The position numbers were made by a program, and so were the translations under genes. Positions 32,201 through 43,476 of a DNA stretch of 64,000 bases are shown in pieces. Source of the stretch: Spinellus fusiger (Eukaryota > Mucoromycota > Mucoromycetes > Mucorales > Phycomycetaceae); contig JALLLS010000101.1 in NCBI GenBank assembly GCA_025094145.1, positions 46,953 through 110,952 of the forward strand, written 5' to 3'. The first letter of the stretch is position 1. The number at the start of each line of letters is the position of its first letter. The notes below the pieces were generated by a model. It saw nothing but the letters and a program-made list of their open reading frames with translations. It did not search any database and had not been told where the DNA came from.

Positions 32201-34079
32201 TTCAGTATCTGCCAATGCTACTGAAGCACCAATGCCTGCCTTTTGGATCAGGCCCTTGAATTCATCTCGCACAGTGGCTGTTCTGTATTCATGGGCTGAT
32301 AATTGTCCTCGCCTCTTTTCATCCTCATTACTCATCATAATATCAATGACAGTGCTTTTGGTCTGTTTCTCTTCTTCTGTCAACAGAGGCTGGGGACATG
32401 CCCACTGTGCTGCAATGGATCCTCCTCCCCAGTAAGATAGAGTGAGTTTGGATCTACTGGCATCCATATTCACTTTGAGCTGATTCAACCATCGTGTTCT
32501 AGCCAACATAGCCGCCTGCATGTGGACAATTTCCAATTGCATCTCAAGACAAAAGATATGAAGATAGTCATATAGATTCACAAGTGGAAAAAAGAAGGGG
32601 GGTTTTTCAGTATTTTCTGTGGTTGTTTCTTGGTTTGGTCTAGGAGGTGTCAATTGTTTCTGTGCATTGACTCGAAGGTGCTGCTGTTGACTTTCATTGA
32701 ATGAAATGTCGACATCTGTACAGTGTTATTCTGCCTGTCCAACCACGATAACTTACCTGCTGCTCCACCACCCCCCTCTGATGCCTGTACCAACACATCA
32801 AGAGAGACAATCCACCATCTTCTATCATTACTAGGCCCCATAAGAGTAAGCGATACATTGAACTCATTCTCAATAGAAAAGTAGATGCGTCCATTCTCTA
32901 TCATGTAAGTCACTTTACTTGCTGCAGACTTACCTATTCGGCATTCCGTCATAGGGGAGGGGATAAGTTCTGTCGTTAATAGCCGCACACGTATTAAATC
33001 ATTCATCTTATGGAATGTATCGAGAACTTCTTCATCTGTCAGTCGAGGAGGAGGTACCATGTCCTTTTTTTTGCATGTGAGTGCATAGAACGCAGCACTG
33101 TTTACCTTTATCTTGGTAGGCATGCGTTGGTAGGTGCCTGTAGTAAGAACATCGATGGCTGTCTTTACATCATAGTTGCGTGTTCTGGCAGCAGGAAGTT
33201 CTATATGTATCTTATGCAGGTAATCAGAAGTGTCTTGGAATATCTTGTTCTGGTTGGCTAGATGAGCCATAATATTCTATGTTCATGTCAGTCTAAGCTA
33301 CTATGAAAAGTAGAATAACAACAACAGCAGCAGCAGCAGCAACAATAACAACAACAACAATGATAATAATAATAATGATAATAATAATGATAGCAACAAC
33401 AACAACAAAGGGTGCACTCTCTACCTGGCACATTTGAACGTCATTTGCATTTTCGGCCCATTTAACAAGTACCGACAGTTTTAGGAACTGCTTCCTTGCA
33501 AATGTAGCAAAGTTGAGGATTTGTCGTTTTCGTTCTATATCTGACATGGAGGGTAACCTAGACAAGTATAAGCATAACACTGTTGTCTGGGGTACGCGTT
33601 TCTTACGTATCTGTCAAAGTCATCAAGTCTACGTAAGATCTGCGAATCATTTTTCCAACAAGAACTCGGAGTGGGACCATGCAGGCCATTTCTACTGGTA
33701 AGATGATCTTTTCAGAGGTGGTTGTGATTGGATCGAGGGCACTGTGGGCTGAACTGTCTGTAGGAGGATCTGTTTTTTTTAGGTTGGTATTATGAGTAGT
33801 ATTGGTAGTATTGGTGGCTATGGTAGTAGTGTTGTTATTGTTGATGCTAGTATTACTGTTAGTACCATTAGCACTGCTAGTAGTGTTAGTAGTGTTGGTA
33901 GTAGTACTGTTGGTGCTGTTGGTAGTAGTATTGTTGGTGCTGTTGGTAGTAGTGCTGTTGGTGCTGTTGGTAGTAGTGCTGTTGTGGTCATTCTTTACAT
34001 GGTCAATAGCTTCTAGTGTCCCTTGTTTATATTTGACTTGTGAGATCGCTTGCATCATTAAATAATTATGAGATAACAA
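29254..34079 (-). CDS. MED14: Mediator complex subunit MED14 (Rgr1)
   Basis: Fourteen exons: 34079..33607, 33557..33425, 33276..32757, 32715..32096, 32048..31880, 31835..31710, 31668..31275, 31223..30972, 30931..30884, 30815..30396, 30350..30253, 30177..29888, 29846..29713 and 29653..29254; 1358 residues with all phases closed. Residues about 28-110 are an Asn/Ser/Thr-rich array. The MED14 N-terminal domain follows: VPLRVLVGKMIRRSYVDLM, LPSMSDIERKRQILNFATFA, LVKWAENANDVQMCQNIM, LPAARTRNYDVKTAIDVLTT and YQRMPTKIK. MED14 is the architectural backbone linking the head, middle and tail modules of Mediator in RNA polymerase II transcription. The C-terminal half is less conserved and some acceptors there are chosen by phase. 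Two introns contain microsatellites. Confidence 0.92.
33317..33409 (+). repeat. AAC/AGC/AAT trinucleotide tract in MED14 intron 2
   Basis: A compound microsatellite of ACA, GCA, AAT and GAT units, all within the second MED14 intron. Its length variation would be silent unless it disturbed splicing. Confidence 0.85.
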
Positions 34080-34526
34080 GGCTCGACAACCTACGATGGT
34101 GCTCGTAGGCTAAGTCAATGCTACTGTCTTTGTATTTCTGATTGGCTATGACGTAGTATACTATGAAAGTGGGCAGACAAATGTCTCTGTGACTTGCTGT
34201 TCTTTTCTGTTACTGTCAGAAACAGTAGTATCAGGTACAAAATGACACTGTGAATCTGAATTAAAGCTATCTTTATTATTATTACTATGTTTTTTGTTTT
34301 GTTATAAATTAAATATATACATATGTGTAGCTATATCTAGGTCTATATACATTATAGACATTATAGACATTATAGACATTATAGACATACCCACTGGGTG
34401 TTCTCCTGAGAAGCTGCTCTCTCCACACCCACCCACAGGCGGATTGACTTGACCTACCGATAGCAGTACAAAAGACCGTCACTATAAAGTCTTCCCGCCC
34501 TGATTTTTTTTTCGTTCTTTGTTCTA
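34080..34526. promoter_or_regulatory. Divergent promoter region MED14 / Twinkle with 9 bp tandem repeats
   Basis: Two start codons lie head-to-head, 447 bp apart. At 34347-34387 the unit ATTATAGAC recurs four times without interruption. A pyrimidine-rich TTTTTTTTCGTTCTTTGTT leader precedes the Twinkle ATG. Confidence 0.5.
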
Positions 34527-36875
34527 ATGTCCAAGCTATTGTTTGTCACTAGACCTCTTTTAAGTAGAGCCCCCTGTCTTTCCTTTGTCTCTTATGCAAA
34601 ACCCCGGTATGCGCCTGCATTCACCACTAAAGCTCAAAATATACAGAGTGACACTCAGAATGCAGTCACTCCTCTGCGACGAGACCCAGTAGATCTAGGG
34701 ATAAGAAAACAGAGAATGGACATGATACAATTTCTATACCAACATCAACAGAGGCCCATACCTACTAAAAAGACAGATACAATTTTAACCAACTGTCCTC
34801 ACTGCATGAAGGTCCGAAAAAAAAGTTTTGCTGCTCATTTGGACCTAACAAAGGGATCTTACCACTGCAACACCTGTCGTTCTAGAGGCAGTTGGCACGA
34901 ATATTCGAGATTATTAAAAAGCAAGGTGAATGAAGACAAAAAGGGATTCGAAATTATGTCTACTTCCAAGGTACTCGGTTCAAGCCACTCTACTTTTATA
35001 CAGCCTGTGGAGGAAAGAGAGAAATACGCAGAGAACCTATCAAAAGATCATGATCTACTCGCGTGGCTGTCAAATACTTATAAAATCAAACCAGAAACAT
35101 GGAGTGCTTTTGGTGTAGGTCTTTCAGAATATGAAGATTCCAACATAGCTAGAGATTCTTCTCATAGTGGACAAGAGAAAACCCTCTGTCTTACATTTCC
35201 TCAAACAACCCTCAAGTATGGCCCCGAGAAAACACATGTTGACAATGTACAGGAAGAAGCCTCAACCAGGGATACCTTCAATCTCGAAACAACACGCATC
35301 AAAGCCTGTCCACTCGATACTCCTACAGAGACCTTTTTGTATGATCCACCCACTGCTGAACTCACACCCTTGTCTGGTATTTTTGGATACCAAACAGCAA
35401 CATTGGAATCAGACATTGCCATCCTTACCAGAAAAGAATTGGATGCCATGGCAGCTTACCAGGCCACAGGGTTGCCCAGTTTCTCTCTGCCCAACTCCAA
35501 CTACCAATTAGAGCAGCCTACTCTTTCTTTGTTGGAGCGGTTCTCCAAGATCTATTTGTGGATGGACGATGATGTGAACGGACGTCTGGCAGCAGAAAGA
35601 TTTGCTGGAAAATTAGGAGAGGCACGCTGTGAGATTGTCAGTTCAAGAAACAACACTAAAAGCGGATCTCTTACTGCCCATGCTGCTCTGATGGCAGGAG
35701 AAGACATAAAGCCCGTGCTACAGAAAGCCACTCGTATAAGACATGAGCAGATCATGAACTTTAATGATCTGCGTGAGGAGGTGTATACTGAAATCTTGAA
35801 TCCTGATCAGACACGAGGTGTTCAATCTACCGATCTTCCAGGACTCAATAACATCTTAAAAGGACATCGTCCAGGAGAACTCACCATTCTGACAGGTCCC
35901 ACAGGCTCAGGAAAAACAACAATTATCAGTCAGTTAAGTTTAGATTATTGTAAAAGTGGTGTGCCTACATTGTGGGGATCTTTTGAGATTCTGAACAAGC
36001 GACTGGCAAAGAAGATGCTCTATCAGTACGCAGAGAAAGACCTAAGCAAAACACCCGAGGAACTTGATGTTTGGGCAGACAAATTTGAGCAGGTACTGTT
36101 TTGGCAGTGATATTCTGTATAAATTTACATGCTATGGACTAGTTGCCTCTGTATTTCTTGAAATTCTTTAGCAGTACTGCCATCAAGGACGTATTGAAGG
36201 CGTGCAGTCATGCTGTAAATACCCATGATGTCCGACATATTATCTTGGATAACCTCCAGTTTATGCTTTCACAGCAAGGCAGATCAAGCTTAGATCGGTG
36301 GGAACTGCAAGATGAAGCCATTGCGGAGATAAGAAGATTTTCTACTCAACAAGATGTCCATATTACACTTGTTGTACATCCACGCAAAGATATTGGAGAG
36401 CAATTAGATGTTAACTCAGTATTTGGTAGTGCCAAGGTCACTCAGGAGGCTGATAATGTGGTGATCATTCAGAAGCCAAATGGAGACAATGGTCAAAGAA
36501 CTTTAGATATTAAGAAAAACAGGTAATGTCAATGTAAGAAAGAGTGTTGATAAAAAAAAATACCATAGATACGATGGCACTCTTGGTTCTATGCCGTACA
36601 TATTCATGAAGGATTCACTCAAGGTAATATAAGAACTTTTCTTTATTTTATTTTAAATCTGCACATGAGAGCTCACCAATGTTTTTTCTTTGATATAGAT
36701 TCGTAATCTAACTGAAGATGAGAAGAAGAAGGCTAAGCGCACCAAAACACCAAGACCAGCGTATATTGCAGGGAGATTTGCACCAAAACAAGTATGGGGA
36801 AATTACTCTGATGTAAATGCAAATAGACCTGACAAGGAACCTTTAGTAGATGTGATAATTAAAACTGCACGATAG
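34527..36875 (+). CDS. TWNK: Twinkle-type mitochondrial DNA primase-helicase
   Basis: Four exons: 34527..36092, 36143..36522, 36569..36623 and 36699..36875; 725 residues. The N-terminus, rich in Arg/Ser with few acidic residues (MSKLLFVTRPLLSRAP), is a mitochondrial presequence. Domains in order: a zinc-binding primase module with CPHC and CNTC (residues about 90-115); a TOPRIM fold with ELDAMAAYQATG and LWMDDDVNG; then a RecA-type helicase with Walker A GPTGSGKTTII and Walker B HIILDNLQFML. HITLVVHPRK and VFGSAKVTQEADN follow (helicase motifs H3/H4). It matches T7 gp4 and Twinkle, the ring helicase unwinding mitochondrial DNA. Animal Twinkle has lost the zinc cysteines; here they and the TOPRIM acidic residues remain. 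Intron 1 is 50 nt. Confidence 0.95.
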
Positions 36876-37349
36876 ACATGCATTGTTTCGAAAGGCCAAA
36901 GTGAGTTGCCTTGAAGCATTTCATTATTTTCTCAGATATGGTGTGATCTTTCTTTTTTTTTCAATTTGCATATATTTCACTTTCATATTACAATTCAAAA
37001 TATTTTCTTTTTCTTTTTGGTTGTAGGTGCTATTCACACATGGGGCATGTTAGCCACCTTTTGATAGCTTTCTGAACACTTAGGATAGACATAGAAACAT
37101 TTTATATACTCAAGTGAAGAAATAAATATAAAGGAGAAACAGAAGAATATAAAACCTCAAATGAGGAGACTTTTTATATTATAGTGAGTTGTAAGAAAAA
37201 AGTTTGTTTTTATTTTTTATTTTTTTCCGACTAAAAATATTGTTCAAAAAGATTTTTTATCTTCTACTATTACCTTTATCTTTCTTCATATTATATCTAC
37301 CTCATCTAACACTACTGAGCAATCAATAAAGCTTCTCTCTACCAGATTA
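36876..37349. other. Twinkle 3' flank, no gene seen
   Basis: AT-rich, with TTTTTCTTTTTGG and TATTTTTTATTTTTTT runs suitable for a 3' end. No open frame of note. Confidence 0.55.
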
Positions 37350-37800
37350 TTGCCACCAGAATGTAAAGCCCACCATGAAATTTAGTAGTGGTGAGGTGGT
37401 GGAGTGGGGTTTTATGCCCAGTAAAGGGTGGTATCAATGACCCTAGACACATTGACATATTGAAGGAGGGATACCTTTCTGAGATAGCCCATCTTTCTGA
37501 AATAAACCTAGAAATAGGTCATGTTCTTTAGAAGGACAATGCTATTAGCTAAAGGGACAAGAAGATGAAGGAATGGAAGTGGCTAGGGTCACAATAAAGG
37601 GACTGGCTCTCATAAAGCCTTGATCTGAACCCAATCGAGCACCTTGGGATATTTTGGACCGTGAAGTTTGAAAGAAGATGACTGCCCAAAGTGATCTTGG
37701 GTATTTGGAGACTATCTTGATACTTGAATAGCAAAAATAATAATACTCACGGAGAATATTGATAGCTTCATAGAAAGCATGTTTTGGAGAGGTAAGACTG
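37350..37800 (+). pseudogene. Tc1/mariner transposase C-terminal fragment
   Basis: Plus-strand translation across several frames and stops recovers NVKPTMKFSSG with an aromatic-Gly block, then LNPIEHL and WDILDREV (37612-37670). These are the catalytic-core blocks of Tc1-like DDE transposases (HVKHTMKFGG.., SPDLNPIEHLWDxLDRxV). Stops and frameshifts are frequent, so it is long dead. Its N-terminal partner is not upstream; a Tc1 N-terminal half lies about 600 bp downstream in opposite orientation. Confidence 0.7.
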
Positions 37801-38379
37801 TAAGAAAGACAAAGGATAACAGTACCAAGTACTAATACCTTTTGTCTAATAAACATTTAATTGATATTCTGTTGATCTTATCCATGTTCTATATAATTTT
37901 GAAGTCTCTAATATATGTTGAATGTATTATTTATAACAAACAAGTAAAAGGGTATATTACAAAAAAACAGAGTTGTATGATTTAAAACTTGAACTCTTTT
38001 CTATAATTCACAGTACTATAACATTATGAATACAAGTGATATACAGACTTTCAACTTTGAATCAATAGAGAAGAAATAGTTTATATAATATATATTTATA
38101 TATATGAAATAAATAACTTAATATGAGTACTTATTAATGTGTATAATAACACTGGCATCAATGATAACCTGATATCTACCACATTCATGGAGATTAGACC
38201 ATGCATATACAGTCCCAAGTAATAAGTGACTAAACAAGAAATCAATTATTATTATTATTATTGAAAATTAAAGGCATATCTATCAGTCAAAGATGTTCAT
38301 AATAAGATGTTCATAGAATAACACGGGATTTGGAATAGTTATTCTTTAGATGATTGTCTACATTTTTATTATAAAGACA
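37801..38379. other. AT-rich spacer between two Tc1 fragments
   Basis: Very AT-rich, with TATATAATATATATTTATATATA near 38080-38105. No open frame. Confidence 0.55.
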
Positions 38380-38821
38380 TTGCTCAGTGCTTTGTAACAG
38401 AGTCTTTATTTTTAATCACTCTAGTCCCTTTATCATTGCCCATAACTGTCAAACAGGATTCGTCAGACCAAACAACCTTGTTTTTACATCATTCATATTT
38501 CTCAAATGATATGCAATTGTTTGTATAGGATTTCTGTGAATAGAAAAAACGATAGCCAGTTTTGAAGTAGATGAAACCTTTTCAGGTCTTCCTGTATGCA
38601 TTTTGTGGTCGAGTTATGCCTTTGTTTTTACACAATAGAACGATCCTGCCCACTGTGCTCTTTGGGATGTCAAGATCGTCAGAAATCTCTTGATAAGTAA
38701 CATGTCTTTTCTATTGTCCTATGGTTTGACCTCTAATAAACATAGCATGCTCTCTTCTTTTGATAGGACTATCTTTATGTTCTTGTCTAAGAGTTGGCTG
38801 ATTTTCATTACTTAAAGTCAT
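38380..38821 (-). pseudogene. Tc1/mariner transposase N-terminal and first-catalytic fragment
   Basis: Read from an ATG at 38821 on the minus strand. A helix-turn-helix block YQEISDDLDIPKSTVGRIV is preceded by an in-frame stop. Then, with frameshifts, come GRPEKVSSTSKLAIVFSI and VVWSDESCLTVMG, the latter carrying the second Asp block of Tc1 transposases (WSDES). Several stops show it is inactive. Confidence 0.72.
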
Positions 38822-39040
38822 CTTTTGTCTAGTCACCTATTACATGGGACTGTATTCTTTCTATTATCAAAAAACTTCCCTATTCTATTGAGTCCAAGGA
38901 TACTCCGTTAGATTAAAATTCATAGTGAGTGTTGGAACAGTGTCATAAAATGGACCTGTTATTGATAAACAGCAAATGAATAAGAGTAAAGTGAGTCTAT
39001 GGATGGGTTGTTCTTATTAATCATATTGGGAGTTGTTAAC
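38822..39040. other. Spacer, no gene seen
   Basis: Sequence between the Tc1 fragment and the palindromic MITE; nothing recognisable. Confidence 0.5.
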
Positions 39041-39208
39041 TACACACCAGGAGATCTTTAGGATATAAAAGGAAATAGTCGAAATAAAATTGTTTAAGAA
39101 ATGACACATCTTAATTTATTTTTGCTCCTTTTCAAATCGACTTGTCATTTCTTAAACAATTTTATTTCGACTATTTCTTTTTATATCCTAAAGATCTCCT
39201 GGTGTATA
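39041..39208. mobile_element. Palindromic fold-back MITE of the Fanzor-element family
   Basis: The left arm TACACACCAGGAGATCTTT continues GGATATAAAAGGAAATAGTC and GAAATAAAATTGTTTAAG. The right arm is its near-perfect reverse complement, ending CCTGGTGTATA. The arms are about 70 bp with a short AT-rich spacer containing GCTCCTTTTCAAATCGA. The arm sequence equals the left end of both Fanzor elements (22299 and 43477), so this MITE is two Fanzor-element left ends in inverted orientation. Terminal TA dinucleotides suit TA-target insertion. Confidence 0.9.
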
Positions 39209-39373
39209 AGCTAATGCCTGATACAATAAATACAACTCTTCTATATTAAAGTGAGCTTATTTATTTTTATTTTATTTTATTAAAAATAAACAATACATTT
39301 TATATATGAATTTTTACATGTAGAGGAAGTCTCCTACTTTCATATTTATATAAACAATATAACTATTGAAAGA

Positions 39374-41703
39374 TTAGACTCTACGCTCAATAAAGCTTTG
39401 AATCATGCCAGCTGGTGTTGGCTCATATTCCTTAAATACAGCCACTCCATTCTCAATAAATGTGTTGCCTTGAACAAATACTTTACGTGGCTGCTTCACA
39501 CTCAAAACAACATCACGTACATGTATCCATTCACTGGATACACTTGTATTCTGCATGTAGAGCTTTGTACCTTCTACTTCATCAGCAGTTGCTTTGAAGA
39601 TTTGCAGCTTATTCAAGAATTCTCTGACAGCAGGTGCACCCACAGACTGAATCTTGGAGCGATCCAAATGGATTTCAAGGCTCTCTCCAGACTGAGTTGC
39701 CACAGGCTTGATTTCCACAAAGGACTGTCCAGCCTCCAGCATCACTTTGAGAATAGCATAGCGTGCTTGCATGTGTGCTTGGTTCCACTACACAACCAGA
39801 AAGAAAGAGTCAATAAGTGGGCTGGTTAAGCATTGTGCTGTAAAAAAAAGGTAGCCTGTAACTTCCAACCTACCTGCTTGGATTCTGGGTTATAACACTC
39901 CAAAGCCACCAATCCTGCTCTAGCCATGTTGAGGTACATAATATAAAGGACATCTTCTGCTTCTTGACCTTCGAGATTAAAGATCTTAAGAATATCAGGG
40001 TAAGGACTCAGTGCCAGAGCAATGCACTCTGCACGGCATTCCTCATAACTGGATGCAATGCTCTTAAAGATGGAGTTGAATGTCTGGCCAGGCTTGTACC
40101 ATGATTGAATAGGAGATCCTGTCAAGGGGTGGATAACATCTTTTTGTACAAAGTTAAGCTTTCCTTCGCCATCTTCTTCAAACAGCTTTCCAGTGCCATG
40201 GCCCAACTCGTGTGTGCCCACTTGAACCTCAAATGAAACTCCTTGGTACTTGCGGTACAACTCAAGGTCCTGTTCTCGGATAAGAGGGTAGACCTCTGTA
40301 GGACTATGGGCTGAAAGAACATTACCAAGAGACACATTCTTGGATCCCAGGACCTGAGTAATGTTGGAGTAGTTGGGGATATTGATACCACTGGGAATAC
40401 CACATGTAGCGAAAGACAGCACTTCAAGAGATGTAAAGTCGGGCTTGTTAAGGGTTTCTCTTTCGAACAAAGAAGACCATGGCAGACGAGAGACAAAGAG
40501 AGGAGCTTGGTTGACAAGATTGTTGAACTTCTTTGTCTGTTCTTTGTTGACCATGGCCACAAAGCCCTCCCATTCGGCACGGACACCATGAGGATCACGA
40601 TAGGTTTCAATGAACCCGACGTTTGTCTCTACTTGAGGACTGATATCCTTGAGCCAATGACGCTGGGATTCCATATGGGCCTCAATGGAGCCAGTGACGA
40701 ATGATTCATGGTAGGCCTCAAGCATATGCTTTTGGGTGTCGTTGGCTACAAAGCGAATGGCACCCTTAATGTTCTCTGCTATTTTAGCCATGGATGCTTG
40801 GAAGTCATTGTAGATAATAGTCAGAGTAACTCCATTGTCGAGTGTATGCAATTGGGGTGCTACACGACCACTGGAGGATGCAATGTGGATCTGGTAGCCC
40901 TCGGATGTTTTGAAGAGTCTTTTTTATTTATTTATTTTCTATGAGTGACTTGGCTACGACAGAAACAGTAGTGTTGATTCAAGCTTACCTTGTATTCAAT
41001 GAGCTAATGTTGATCTTCTCGAGGTATTTTTGTACCAAGCAGATATCTTCATTGGTGATGTTTTTGGTGTAGTAGCCAGAGATATTTCCATTCTCAGGAT
41101 ATCCGATCAAGTTCTTGGCGACTGGTTCCACACTGTAGATTTCTTCAAGCTTCTTGATGAACAGTTGGTGGATCTTTACTGAGCCTGTAGCCTTTACCAC
41201 CTTCTCAAAGTCTTCTACTGGTATTCTAGGAATGAATTTCTCATCACCAAAAGACTTGTAGTTGCTCAGATTTCCAAGGAATTGAGCAGAGTACTGTAGG
41301 AGACTATCAAATGACTCTGGGCTCACACCACTTTGTACTGTTGTTATTCTTATTGTTCTCTTTGTTACTGTCTGTTGCTTATTTACCTTTTTTCAGCCAG
41401 CTGTTCTAAATCTACTAGTTCCTCTTGCTGGTTTGTGAAGATGGACAGTATCAAGTCATAAATTTCTTCTGCCTCTGGGTTAGTCTGGGTGATGGCAATA
41501 CGAGTGCCATGAAACGCTGCTCGGGACATAAAGTGGGCATATCTTTTTTCGCTCTCTGTGAGGGTCTCAAAGAAAGGACGAGCCTCTAGGCGGTAAATGG
41601 GTGTTTTTGTGTCAGCGAGATACTGGTTTACAGTTGACATGTTTCTTGTATAAGCAGCAAACGTTCGAAATGTAGACAAGGAGAAACGCGAAACACGGTA
41701 CAT
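39374..41703 (-). CDS. DPP3: Dipeptidyl peptidase III (M49 zinc metallopeptidase) with HELGH motif
   Basis: Exons 41703..41387, 41330..40989, 40918..39874 and 39787..39374; 705 residues from the upstream Met, or 684 from Met 41640. M49 landmarks include NYKSFGDEKF, FVTGSIEAH, VGFIETYRDPHGVRAEWEGF, FATCGIPSGINIPNY, KNVSLGNVL, the zinc motif FEVQVGTHELGHGTGKLF, SSYEECRAE (second zinc ligand) and DRSKIQSVG. DPP III removes dipeptides from the N-terminus of short peptides, mostly in the cytosol. The usual six-residue HELLGH is here HELGH, an in-frame loss of one Leu that gives a canonical HEXXH. The segment between the two candidate starts (MYRVSRFSLSTFRTFAAYTR) looks like a mitochondrial presequence. 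A TIR element begins 111 bp upstream. Confidence 0.95.
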
Positions 41704-41814
41704 AACATATAATAACTTACTTGCCTTATTCTGTCCTTCAAAAAAAAAAAAAAGTCCATACAAATAAAGAAGCTTTAACTTTTTAATCGCCGCTGTGATT
41801 CGAATGCTTTATCA

Positions 41815-43089
41815 TACACACCCAAAGATTTTTCTGGCTTTTAGGCGGTAATATTCCCTTCCTTTCACGTCTAAAAATATCTTGCCTTTTATGGAACTGT
41901 GTTTAAAATCAAAAGGTCTGCGGATATCCAAATAATTGTTTCCTTTTGTAGAATACCTCAATATCAAATTATATTATCAATAGAATATAGTGTTGATGGA
42001 TAAAACTGTTTATTATAATACTATAGATAATACTATAGTATGTACTATAGCTACTGCCTTAGTGCATTCCCTTCATAGAAATAGAATCTATACCCTAAAA
42101 GCCTTGTGCTTTGTTCTTCGAGGATAGATAACTATGCTCAGGAGTATACCCTAGATAGTATTGATAGTATAGACAGTATAGAAGACCACCTGAGACTGAC
42201 TTGAAAGGAATCTTTACCTGCCTAATAACAATGCAATGAGTGTCTTGTGGATTGCAATGAGTGTCTTGTGGAATACAATGAGCTCAAGCCCAGATGAAGA
42301 CACTGCTTACCTTTTTACTTTCAGAACAGTCCTTGGTAGTGCCTAAAACTTCCTTCTATTGTTTCTCTTTGTTAATAATAACACATTATCTTGCTCAGAT
42401 ATGCTCATCTTGACGAGTACTTGGGTGTTAAGTTGTATGTGCAGTGTGGGAAATAACAAGAGGACGGGATTATCAAAACAAATCACTTTTCTTTCTCTAT
42501 TCTAGTGACATATACACTAGCCTCCATTCATAAGACTCACAAGTCAAAATTCATAGATCAAACAATTCACACTCTATCTGCCTTGAGCCTAAGAGACAGT
42601 ATTAGAAATAATATCTTGTTATCATTAAGTACTATTGTTAATACCAGTTAAAATGAGACAGTTGAGGTGATTATAGATATTGAGTCAATGAATGAATATA
42701 CAGTTCTCAACACAAGTGAGTTTGGTTCTATTTTATGGACAATGACCACTAGAGTTAATTCAGTGTATGTTCTATAATAAATCTTTTTCAAGCAGTGTTA
42801 TACTGCAAATACTGTGGGCTTAAGAATAACACATTATGTTGAGAGAAGAATAGTAGTGACTGAGTTGTCATTTTGGGGTGATTCTTGTTCTATTTCTTAT
42901 CTTTATAGCCAATTCTATAGCATTTAAATTGCAAAGTCAATAGTGATTGCCTAAACAGGCAAGTAGAGTTTGAAATAGCTCATTTAGACATCGAAAAGGC
43001 ATTTTAAAACACATCATCCAATCATAAGAATATTGAAATTTTATTCTCAGTATATTTCTTTATATATCCCAAAAATCTCCTGGTGTGTA
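41815..43089 (+). mobile_element. 1.3 kb TIR element, second long copy
   Basis: It begins TACACACCCAAAGATTTTT (TA at 41815) and ends CTCCTGGTGTGTA (43089). It is collinear with 16952-18168 over its whole length, with modest divergence and small indels. No large open frame. It sits directly upstream of the DPP III start. Confidence 0.82.
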
Positions 43090-43476
43090 GTGTGTAGACA
43101 GCGAAAATACCCTTTTTTAAACACATTAGCCAATTATAGAAACTGTGTTATTCTATTATCCGTGTATTTACTTTTCTATCCCAAAATTATTTAGGTGTGA
43201 AGCCAATTTATATGAGATAAATACACCTAAATAAGAGTAAAGTACAGATAGTATTTATACTCCGAATATTTCAATGACAAGAATCTAAGTCAATGATCGT
43301 CCATGATGATTTAAAGAGCAACACCAAGACATAAGACATAAAAAATCTGATATAAACACCAGTATTGAGTCATTTATCCTCTTTCTTTAGTTTTTGAAGT
43401 ATTTTTTTTACTATTTATTTATTTATTTATTATTATTCGTGTTATTGTTATGATTATTATTCTGACTAAGTGATAT
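43090..43476. other. Duplicated terminal fragment of the TIR element and AT-rich spacer
   Basis: 43090-43200 repeats the last 110 bp of the preceding element (TAGACAGCGAAAAT through TATCCCAAAATTATTTAGGTGTG), as if a second insertion or tandem end is present. The remainder up to 43476 contains an ATTT tandem around 43415-43435 and no gene. Confidence 0.55.

Noticed and set aside
33792..34065. Val/Leu-rich open frames on the plus strand over MED14 exon 1
   Set aside because: Antisense of the Asn/Ser/Thr repeat; MED14 family conservation is on the minus strand.
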